Positions 1 to 5,386 of a stretch of DNA of 7,589 nucleotides are shown here, piece after piece. Made by a program: the position numbers and the translations under genes. The notes beneath the pieces were generated by a model. It saw only the letters and a program-made list of their open reading frames with translations, was not told the origin of the DNA and did not search any database. The DNA is taken from NCBI GenBank assembly GCA_013820975.1, contig JACDHQ010000086.1, positions 1 through 7,589 on the forward strand, given 5' to 3'. Numbering within the stretch: position 1 is the first letter of the stretch; each line of letters opens with the position of its first letter. The stretch comes from Gemmatimonadaceae bacterium. Lineage in GTDB: Bacteria; Gemmatimonadota; Gemmatimonadetes; Gemmatimonadales; Gemmatimonadaceae.

Positions 1-1803
1 ACGGTCGGCAGCGCCCTGAATTCGCACGCCTTGCTCGAGAGCGAGGGCATCCGGGCACTGGCGATGATTCCACTCACCCGGCTTGGCGAATGTCTGGGGG
101 TGGTCGTCATCGGCTCGCGCTCCGCCGCGAAGTTCAGCGCGGGCGACGTCGAGCGCATCGAGTCGATGGCGGACCTCCTGTCGGTCGCGCTCACGAATGC
201 CGAGCTGGTGGACTCGCTCCGGCAGGCCGAGTGGCGCTTCCGCACGCTCTTCCGGGCGGCGCCCGATGCGGTGCTCACGGTGCTGCACAGCGGGCGGATC
301 CGCGATGCCAACGATGCGGTTCGCGACGTCATCGGGCTCGAACCGTCTCACGTCGTCGGACGCGTGCTCGAGGACCTCATCGTCCCCGAGGACCAGCCGC
401 GGCTCGCCGAGGTGCTCGAGCAGGCCTTTGCCGGGACCCCGGGGCGGCTGGAAGTCGCGCTCGCGCAGGTCGCGGCCGGGGAGGGGATAGGGCTCGAGCG
501 CGTCGCGGGACGTGCGCATCGTGCACGCCGTACGGTCTCGTTCGCGGCCAGCAGGCTCCCGCAGGCCGATCCGCCAAGCGTGCTGCTGGTGGGACGCGAC
601 ATGACCGCCGACCGCGAGATGCGGGCACGACTCATGGAGTCGGACCGCCTTGCGGCGGTCGGCGAGCTGGTGGCCGGCGTCGCGCACGAGGTGAACAATC
701 CTCTCAGTTCGATCAGCGCCTTCGCCCAGCTGCTGCTTCGCGACGCGTCGCTCACCGACGCACAGCGGGAGTCGATCGACGTCATTCGCAGCGAGACGCA
801 CCGCGCGAGTCAGGTCGTGAAGGACCTGCTCACTTTTGCTCGACGCAGCGATCCCTTCCGCGAGCCGCTCGACATCAATGGTGTCGTCGAGCGATCGCTC
901 CGCCTCCGCCAGTACCAGCTCACCGCAAACGGCGTCGAGGTGCATGCCGACCTCGGCAACGACATCCCGGCGGTGATCGGCGATGCCCGGCAGCTCCAGC
1001 AGGTATGCCTCAACCTGCTGACCAACGCGATCCAGGCGATCGCCGCGAGCGGCACCGGCGAGGTGCGGATCGCCACGCGGCTCGACGGTCGCCATGTGCT
1101 GTTGGAAGTGAGCGACACCGGCCCGGGCATCCCATCCGACGTCCGCGCACGGATCTTCGAGCCCTTCTTCACCACGAAGGGGGAGGGAGAGGGTACCGGC
1201 CTCGGCCTCAGCGTGAGCTTCGGGATCGTGAGCGCGCACGGCGGCGCGATCACCGTCGCCGAGACATCGTCGTCGGGTACCACGTTCCGGGTTGCATTGC
1301 CCGCTGCCGACGCGCCGGCCATCGAGGCGTCCGCGGCGCGGGAGGGCGCGTCGTTCCGCCGCCGGTCGCCGCTGGCCGGGATCCGCCTCCTCTTCGTCGA
1401 TGACGAGCCGACGCTGCGCGCGAGCATGGACGCGTTTGCGGAGCTGCGCGGATTCACGGTGATCACGGCGGCCGACGGCCACACAGCGCTCGAGACGGTC
1501 ATGAAGACTGCAGTCGATGCCGTCGTATGCGACCTTCGAATGCCCGGCATCGACGGGCTGGAATTTCACGAGCGGCTGCGCGTCGTGCGTCCCGGCCTTG
1601 CGGCGCGAACGATCTTCGTGACGGGCGATGTGGTGACGACGACGTTGCGCGGCGAGATCCGCCAGCCGATCGTGACGAAACCCTTCGGCTTCGAGCAGCT
1701 GGAGGACGTGCTCGTGGCTGTGCTTCGTGGTACACCCATGCCATCGGCGGAACACGGGGCCACATCCAGCGCGCCGGCACGCGCGCCCGATCGAGTGGGG
1801 TGA
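1..1803 (+). CDS. Hybrid sensor histidine kinase (GAF-PAS-HisKA-HATPase-REC), 5' partial
   Basis: The frame is open from base 1, so the gene starts upstream; the TTG at 31 lies inside a GAF domain and is probably not the start. Counting codons from base 1, 600 residues are visible. In order they are the end of a GAF domain (to about 75), a PAS domain (about 79-200, starting RFRTLFRAAPDAV), and HisKA with H-box AHEVNNPLSSI (phospho-acceptor His229). The HATPase follows with N-box LLTNAIQAI, G1 DTGPGIP (Asp372), F-box FEPFFTTK and G2 GTGLGLS. A receiver domain ends the protein, with acidic pair VDDE, phospho-Asp511 in CDLRMPG, Thr in VTGD and Lys560 in TKPF. All catalytic residues expected of an active kinase and receiver are present. 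No membrane segment is visible, so it appears cytoplasmic, sensing through GAF/PAS. Phosphate would pass from His229 to Asp511 and perhaps to a separate HPt or regulator; none is in the window. The signal is unknown. Confidence 0.95.
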   Translation, partial: TVGSALNSHALLESEGIRALAMIPLTRLGECLGVVVIGSRSAAKFSAGDVERIESMADLLSVALTNAELVDSLRQAEWRFRTLFRAAPDAVLTVLHSGRIRDANDAVRDVIGLEPSHVVGRVLEDLIVPEDQPRLAEVLEQAFAGTPGRLEVALAQVAAGEGIGLERVAGRAHRARRTVSFAASRLPQADPPSVLLVGRDMTADREMRARLMESDRLAAVGELVAGVAHEVNNPLSSISAFAQLLLRDASLTDAQRESIDVIRSETHRASQVVKDLLTFARRSDPFREPLDINGVVERSLRLRQYQLTANGVEVHADLGNDIPAVIGDARQLQQVCLNLLTNAIQAIAASGTGEVRIATRLDGRHVLLEVSDTGPGIPSDVRARIFEPFFTTKGEGEGTGLGLSVSFGIVSAHGGAITVAETSSSGTTFRVALPAADAPAIEASAAREGASFRRRSPLAGIRLLFVDDEPTLRASMDAFAELRGFTVITAADGHTALETVMKTAVDAVVCDLRMPGIDGLEFHERLRVVRPGLAARTIFVTGDVVTTTLRGEIRQPIVTKPFGFEQLEDVLVAVLRGTPMPSAEHGATSSAPARAPDRVG

Positions 1804-1808
1804 CGCGC

Positions 1809-2282
1809 ATGCCCCTGTTCCCGCGCAGCACGCTGGAGATGAAACTCGAGGAGCCGGCCGCGTTCAACCGGTTCACGCACTCACTCGCCGAGACGGCGAT
1901 CGTGACGGGTATCGCCATCCGGTTGTACCGGGCCCTCGTCCTGTCGCGCCCCGACGGCGGCTGGGTCTACTGGGGCGTCGTGTGGTCGGTGGGAACGATC
2001 TTCTTTCTCGGAATGCTGACGGCGCACCTCGCGCACTACCCGAAGCGCCGCTGGGTCTGGCGTGCGCCGGTGTTCGCAACCGTCACCGTCGCCGCCGAGA
2101 TGGCGGTGAGCCTGCTCCTGATCGCGCTCGGACGGGAACGCTGGGGCTCGGTACGCGCCGAGTGGAGCGACTGGCCTGGCATGGCGGCGAATGCGTTGCT
2201 CTACCGTGGGCTGACGGTGTGTGCCTGGGCCCTGGTGCTGGCGGGCGCGGTCTGGATCGTGCGCAGGTACCTGCTCAGGTAA
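1809..2282 (+). CDS. Unrecognised four-helix membrane protein
   Basis: This gene encodes 157 residues and I do not recognise the family. About four hydrophobic stretches are visible: roughly residues 28-46, 52-77, 84-108 and 128-153. The last ends in a positively charged tail (VRRYLLR). Basic residues between helices 2 and 3 (YPKRRW) suggest a cytoplasmic loop. ATG 1809 was chosen because it lies five bases after the kinase stop and has GGGG at 1797-1800, eight bases upstream. The frame stays open back to 1527, but that part is a shadow of the kinase. A second ATG at 1839 is possible and would shorten the protein by 10 residues. The tight spacing suggests co-transcription and perhaps translational coupling with the kinase. 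A role as sensory or target partner is only inference. Confidence 0.75.
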   Translation: MPLFPRSTLEMKLEEPAAFNRFTHSLAETAIVTGIAIRLYRALVLSRPDGGWVYWGVVWSVGTIFFLGMLTAHLAHYPKRRWVWRAPVFATVTVAAEMAVSLLLIALGRERWGSVRAEWSDWPGMAANALLYRGLTVCAWALVLAGAVWIVRRYLLR

Positions 2283-2390
2283 TTCGTTGTCGGTGCGGCG
2301 GGTGAGTTACGGTGCACGACCGTGAGATGGCATCATCGATTGCCGGCGTGGCGGTGAGTGAGGGTGTGGCACCGTGAGACGACACTGTCG
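2283..2390. other. Intergenic stretch with a diverged direct repeat, no gene
   Basis: This is the first part of the 338-base gap between the membrane protein and the bacilliredoxin gene. It holds no convincing ORF. The word ACCGTGAGA occurs at 2319-2327 and again at 2371-2379, 52 bases apart. Flanking sequence (GGTG before, CGAT and GCCG after) matches only partly, so this looks like an old, diverged duplication of about 36 bp. I see no clear promoter or terminator. Confidence 0.4.
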
Positions 2391-2618
2391 ATCGCCGTTC
2401 CCGGACCCCTCGTCCCTCTTCGCTCATCGCGGTTCCCGCACCCCTCGTCCCTCTTCCCTCATCGCGGTTCCCGCACCCCTCGTCCCTCTTCCCTCATCGC
2501 GGTTCCCGCACCCCTCATCGCGGTTCCCGCACCCTTCATCCCTCATCGCGGTTCCCGCACCCCTCGTCCCTCATCCCTCATCGCGGTTCCCGCACCCCTC
2601 ATCCCTCATCCCTCATCG
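2391..2618. repeat. Heptanucleotide-based tandem array (32 consecutive 7-bp units)
   Basis: Every base from 2391 to 2614 can be cut into 7-mers without a single slip, giving 32 heptamers; ATCG of a 33rd follows at 2615-2618. The higher-order unit begins ATCGCGG then TTCCCGC, followed by one to three C-rich heptamers such as ACCCCTC, GTCCCTC, ATCCCTC or TTCCCTC. Units start at 2391, 2426, 2461, 2496, 2517, 2545, 2580 and 2615, so spacings are 35, 35, 35, 21, 28, 35 and 35, all multiples of seven. The first unit is the most diverged (ATCGCCG and TTCCCGG). The whole array is strand-biased, C/T-rich on plus and G-rich on minus. Long stop-free frames through it are a product of the repeat and not genes. 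The variable number of heptamers per unit fits replication slippage. Confidence 0.95.
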
Positions 2619-2620
2619 AA

Positions 2621-3052
2621 ATGAAGCAGCTGTCCCTGTACGATGAACGCCTCGTGACCCCGATGCGTCATGAGCTGACCACCCTCGGGTTCGAGGAGCT
2701 GCGATCCGCCGACGAGGTCGATCGCTCGCTGAAGGACGCATCAGGTACCGCACTCGTGGTTGTCAATTCGGTCTGCGGCTGCTCGGCGCGCAATGCGCGC
2801 CCGGCGGTGGCGCTGGCGCTGGGCGGCGATGGGCCACGACCGGACCGGCTATTCACGGTGTTCGCGGGGCAGGAAGTCGAAGCGACGAACCAGGCGCGGA
2901 GCTACTTCACCGGCAAAGCCCCATCTTCGCCGTCCATCGCGCTGCTCAAGGACGGCGCGCTCGTCCACATGATCGAGCGCCGCGAGATCGAGGGCCGCGC
3001 TCCCGCGGAGATTGCCGCCAACCTGCAGTCCGCCCTGGAACGGTTCTGCTAG
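2621..3052 (+). CDS. Bacilliredoxin, BrxA/BrxB (YphP/YqiW) family
   Basis: The 143-residue product matches the family's usual length and features. The N-terminus carries LYDERLVTPMRHELT and GFEEL, the middle LVVVNSVCGCSARNARPA, then FAGQEVEAT, YFTGKAPSSPS and ALLKDG, and the protein ends in Cys143. Bacilliredoxins are small cytosolic thioredoxin-fold proteins that remove bacillithiol from S-bacillithiolated proteins. The active site is the CxC motif, here Cys52-Gly53-Cys54. The C-terminal Cys is, from memory, also present in Bacillus YphP. ATG 2621 is chosen because the next ATG (2663) would cut off conserved residues. No Shine-Dalgarno is visible: the start sits directly behind the heptad array. 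I recognise the family with confidence but cannot tell BrxA from BrxB. No bacillithiol synthesis gene lies nearby, so the thiol partner is inferred. Confidence 0.93.
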   Translation: MKQLSLYDERLVTPMRHELTTLGFEELRSADEVDRSLKDASGTALVVVNSVCGCSARNARPAVALALGGDGPRPDRLFTVFAGQEVEATNQARSYFTGKAPSSPSIALLKDGALVHMIERREIEGRAPAEIAANLQSALERFC

Positions 3053-3088
3053 CCGCCTGGACCGGTTCTGCTTGCCGCTTGGATCGGT
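3034..3088. repeat. 22-bp imperfect tandem duplication across the bacilliredoxin stop codon
   Basis: The stretch 3034-3055, which includes the last Cys codon and the TAG stop, is repeated at 3056-3077 with two mismatches in 22 bases. A shorter third copy begins at 3078 (CTTGGATCGGT against CCTGGACCGGT). In the second copy the TAG has become TTG. The first copy is under coding constraint, so the extra copies probably arose by duplication of the gene's 3' end. Confidence 0.75.
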
Positions 3089-3161
3089 GAACGGTTGCCA
3101 GTGAGCGCTGAGCGGTGCGCAGTGAGCGGTGCGCAGTCGGCTGATAGCTGATAGCTGATAG
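3078..3161. repeat. Second heptad-periodic array (12 units)
   Basis: The 84 bases divide exactly into twelve 7-mers. The clearest are CAGTGAG (3099 and 3120), CGGTGCG (3113 and 3127) and three perfect copies of CTGATAG at 3141, 3148 and 3155. The sequence differs from the 2391 array but has the same 7-bp step. It ends right at the TAG stop (minus strand, 3162-3164) of the lipoprotein gene and fills the space between two convergent genes. The first three units (3078-3098) are the weakest and overlap the 22-bp duplication. Confidence 0.8.
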
Positions 3162-4220
3162 CTATTTGAGATACAGATTCAAGCTCCCAAAGGAAAGGCG
3201 GGACCGCAACTGGATGATCCGCCGCGTGCTGTCGTCGGCGAACCAGATCTCCGCACGCCCGCCTTCGGAGAAGATCCCTCGCGTCCTGATGACGGGGCGC
3301 ACGACGATCGCGTCGAACGTGCCCGCCGGAACCGTCACGCGCTCCCGGCGCAGCACCTCGATCCGCACGGGGTTCCGGTCGGGGCGGAAATAGCGGTCGA
3401 ACGAGTATGTCTGCCCGACCTCGAGCGGGATCGTGCGCATCCAGTAGATGAACGACCCTTCGTCGAGCGGGTGTTCCACCGACGGGTGCGGCTCCTTCCC
3501 CTGTTCCACGAAGCGGCGCTCGTCCGGATAGATCTCGAAGACCGACGTCCGGTCGTAGTTGCCCTGGTTGATGTCCTGCATGTAGCGCAGCGAGGCGAGG
3601 TTGCGGATGTCGAACCAGCTCTCGTAGCGGTCATGCACGCGGTAGAGGCGGTTGCCGCCACGCACCTCGAACCGCGTGTGATAGGCGGGAATGCCGCGCA
3701 CCGTCGTGACACCTAGCACTTCCATCGTCGCCGCCCCGACGGCGAGGGGCCCGAAGCGCACTTCGTAGGTCAGGCGCTCGCCGACCTCGAATGGACGGCG
3801 GACTGGTTCCTCACGCCTGACGACCGGCGGCGCTGCGGGCGCCGCCGGCATGATCGGTACGCTGTCGGGCGCCAGCGGAGTGGGCGGTGCAACGATGTCG
3901 AGTGCCGGCGCTCCAGCCCTGTCGACTGGTGCCGTCCGTGGAGGCGCGGCTGCGGGTACGGCGTCGCCGTCGAACCCGCGGGTGTCCGCCGACGGAAGTG
4001 ACGCGTCCGTGGAAGTCCCACCCGCGACCTGCGCGTCCTGCGCGTCCTGCGCGTCCTGAGAGTCCGCAGGAAGCGACGTGTCCACCACCGGCGGCACCGA
4101 CGCCTGCCCATTCCCTGAGCCGCTGTCGGCCTCCGCGGGGGCGTCGCTGCCGCCGCACGCCGTGAACCAGAGTGCTGCTGCGACGACGAGAGCCCTTCTT
4201 GCAGTGCGTTGCATCGACAT
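3162..4220 (-). CDS. Lipoprotein with C-terminal DUF3108 domain
   Basis: The 352-residue product begins with a lipoprotein-type signal: basic MSMQRTARRA, then a hydrophobic core, then FTAC with Cys22 as the likely lipidated residue. The -3 position is Phe, which is less usual. Residues 23-142 form a low-complexity Ala/Pro/Asp/Ser-rich linker with a DAQDAQDAQ run at about 56-64. From about 143 (RPFEVGERLTYEVRFGPLAVG) to the end is a DUF3108 domain: family-like elements are the opening GERLTYEVRFG, YRVHDRYESWFD and the RVTVPAGTFDAIVV strand followed by an IWFADD segment. DUF3108 proteins are predicted envelope proteins of unknown function, probably beta-rich. The protein is likely membrane-anchored and periplasm-facing. 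Two start codons (ATG at 4220 and 4214) are close; neither has a strong Shine-Dalgarno. It is divergent from the 4320 operon. Confidence 0.85.
   Translation of the reverse strand: MSMQRTARRALVVAAALWFTACGGSDAPAEADSGSGNGQASVPPVVDTSLPADSQDAQDAQDAQVAGGTSTDASLPSADTRGFDGDAVPAAAPPRTAPVDRAGAPALDIVAPPTPLAPDSVPIMPAAPAAPPVVRREEPVRRPFEVGERLTYEVRFGPLAVGAATMEVLGVTTVRGIPAYHTRFEVRGGNRLYRVHDRYESWFDIRNLASLRYMQDINQGNYDRTSVFEIYPDERRFVEQGKEPHPSVEHPLDEGSFIYWMRTIPLEVGQTYSFDRYFRPDRNPVRIEVLRRERVTVPAGTFDAIVVRPVIRTRGIFSEGGRAEIWFADDSTRRIIQLRSRLSFGSLNLYLK
4029..4064. repeat. 9-bp coding microrepeat (four units)
   Basis: Three perfect copies of CTGCGCGTC (4029, 4038, 4047) and one degenerate copy (CTGAGAGTC, 4056) lie inside the lipoprotein linker. 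On the minus strand they encode repeated Asp-Ala-Gln. Because the unit is a multiple of three, copy-number change would alter linker length without a frameshift. Confidence 0.85.
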
Positions 4221-4248
4221 GACGAAGAATTGATGGGGCAGAAACCGA

Positions 4249-4273
4249 GCCGGTCCGCACGTACCTCACCGGC
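4249..4273. promoter_or_regulatory. Possible operator: inverted repeat in the divergent intergenic region
   Basis: GCCGGT at 4249-4254 and ACCGGC at 4268-4273 form a perfect 6-bp inverted repeat with a 13-base spacer, in the 99 bases between the divergent lipoprotein gene and the 4320 operon. The place suits a shared operator or promoter. Short GC-rich inverted repeats are common by chance here, and I cannot identify -35/-10 boxes. Confidence 0.2.
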
Positions 4274-4306
4274 ACGCGCTCTGCAATCCGGCTGATGTCA
4301 CCCCTT

Positions 4307-4311
4307 GGAGG
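4307..4311 (+). promoter_or_regulatory. Strong Shine-Dalgarno that fixes the start at 4320
   Basis: GGAGG lies eight bases before ATG 4320. This favours that ATG over the in-frame TTG at 4305, which would lie upstream of the Shine-Dalgarno itself. Confidence 0.85.
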
Positions 4312-4319
4312 AATTACAT

Positions 4320-4952
4320 ATGGAGCGCAACGACGACAACATCGGGAACCTCGGTGCAAGCGGCAATGCCGGCAGCCTTGGCGGCGCATCGAGTGGTTCG
4401 GCGGGATTCGGCAGCACCGGATCGACCGGCGGGCCCGGCAACAGCGGCGATCGCGCGGGTTCGGCCGGTTATGGATCGGCCGGCAGCGCGAGCCCTGACG
4501 GCGCGCTCGGTTCCAGCGGAGCGTCTTCTGGAAACCTGGGAGCGAGCACGAGCGGCACCACGGGGGCCGAAAACGTGACGGATCGCGCGCGCGACATCGC
4601 CGGCGACGCCAAGGATCGGCTCGCTGATACGGGTTCGGCCTTGCGTGATCGGGCCGGCAGCGCCAAGAACTCGCTGGCTGATATGCTCGAGTCCGGTGCA
4701 AACCGCCTGAACAGCCAGGGCGGCTCGACACAGCTCGCCGGTGCAACGGGGAGTGGCTCGGTGACGTCGGACGGCAACAACCGGCTCGCCGCGGTCGCCG
4801 GTGGCCTGCAGGGCTCGGCCGATTGGCTGCGTGAAGCCGATATCGATGGCATGCGGGAAGGGATCGAGAGCCAGGTTCGCACGAACCCGGGTCGTTCGCT
4901 ACTGCTCGCCGTCGGGCTCGGCTACCTCGTCGGCAAGGCGTTCCGGAGGTAA
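4320..4952 (+). CDS. Gly/Ser-rich protein with 11-mer helical repeats and a YqjD/DUF883-like membrane tail
   Basis: The protein has 210 residues in three parts. Residues 1-80 are a Gly/Ser/Ala-rich, probably disordered region in which NLGAS occurs twice. Residues 88-131 are four consecutive 11-residue units, each starting with Asp (the first is DRARDIAGDAK), as in LEA-like or apolipoprotein-like amphipathic helices. The C-terminus has ADWLREADIDGMREGIESQV, then RTNPGRSLLLAVGLGYLVGK and a basic end. The last part resembles the Asn-Pro plus glycine-rich single membrane helix of ElaB/YqjD (DUF883) proteins, which in E. coli are inner-membrane proteins made in stationary phase that bind ribosomes. 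Full DUF883 membership is uncertain. It heads an operon with a YqjE-like gene, which supports the comparison. A membrane-anchored stress role is inference. Confidence 0.8.
   Translation: MERNDDNIGNLGASGNAGSLGGASSGSAGFGSTGSTGGPGNSGDRAGSAGYGSAGSASPDGALGSSGASSGNLGASTSGTTGAENVTDRARDIAGDAKDRLADTGSALRDRAGSAKNSLADMLESGANRLNSQGGSTQLAGATGSGSVTSDGNNRLAAVAGGLQGSADWLREADIDGMREGIESQVRTNPGRSLLLAVGLGYLVGKAFRR
4945..4949 (+). promoter_or_regulatory. Shine-Dalgarno that bears on the start of the YqjE-like gene
   Basis: GGAGG inside the last codons of the upstream gene is only two bases from ATG 4952 but eight bases from the in-frame GTG at 4958. The spacing favours GTG 4958, while the TAATG stop-start overlap favours ATG 4952. 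Confidence 0.6.
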
Positions 4953-5386
4953 TGTCAGTGTCGGTCGACGCGAACGACGGGCGCCGCAGCTTCGGCACGC
5001 TCCTGCGTGAGCTGGCGGAGGGCGGGACGACCCTGGTGCGCGACGAGGTGCGGATGGCGCGGGTCGAGCTGGCCGACGTCGCGCGCTCGATCGGGAAGGG
5101 CACGGGGTTCGTCGCCGTCGGCGGCGTGCTCGCCCTCCTCGGATCCCTCTCGCTGTTGACCGGCATCGTCCTGCTCATCGGCGACCAGTGGCTGCCGCGC
5201 GACCTCTACTGGGTCGCCGCGCTGATCTTCGTCATCATCACCGGCGCGGTGGCGCTCTTCTTCGTCAGGAAGGGACAGCGTCACCTCTCGCCCCAACAGC
5301 TCACGCCCGACCAGACGGTCGCGACGTTGAAGGAGGACAAGGAATGGCTGAAACAACAGCTGACGTCCGGCGCGACATCGAGATGA
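4952..5386 (+). CDS. YqjE-like membrane protein (Phage_holin_3_6 / holin superfamily III)
   Basis: The 144-residue product has an N-terminal amphipathic helix (GTLLRELAEGGTTLVRDEVR, residues 15-34, running on to about 48). Two membrane segments follow at about 52-77 and 84-106 with a short loop holding DQWLPRDL. The cytoplasmic tail contains TVATLKEDKEWLKQQ. This arrangement is typical of PF07332, which includes E. coli YqjE and the 'Actinobacterial holin-X' proteins. Despite the name, members lie in ordinary chromosomal operons, and no phage or lysis gene is near this one. The start is ATG 4952, sharing its A with the upstream TAA, or GTG 4958, two codons further. The 3' end overlaps the next gene by 43 bases, so translation of the three genes is probably coupled. 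Confidence 0.88.
   Translation: MSVSVDANDGRRSFGTLLRELAEGGTTLVRDEVRMARVELADVARSIGKGTGFVAVGGVLALLGSLSLLTGIVLLIGDQWLPRDLYWVAALIFVIITGAVALFFVRKGQRHLSPQQLTPDQTVATLKEDKEWLKQQLTSGATSR

Noticed and set aside
2391..2618. CRISPR array
   Set aside because: Repeats of about 20 bp occur at 21-35 bp intervals, but the 'spacers' are also C-rich heptamers related to each other, and no cas gene is near.
2358..2646. Two overlapping plus-strand ORFs (88 and 90 residues, Pro/Ser/His-rich) through the heptad array
   Set aside because: A 7-bp repeat without stop triplets is open in every frame by construction. The two frames give shifted versions of the same repeat peptide, and their ends run into the bacilliredoxin gene in the wrong frame.
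4241..4265. ECF-sigma-type promoter (GAAACC followed by CGTACC) before the 4320 operon
   Set aside because: The spacer is only 13 bases, too short for the roughly 16-17 bases usual for such promoters, and the boxes are weak.
3811..5178. 455-residue minus-strand ORF across the lipoprotein gene, intergenic region and operon
   Set aside because: It is antisense to well-supported genes, very rich in Arg/Ser/Pro as expected of a GC-rich shadow frame, and has no recognisable domain.
4952..5386. Phage holin / lysis cassette
   Set aside because: The family name is historical. No endolysin, spanin or phage structural gene is present, and the operon context matches the chromosomal yqjE type.
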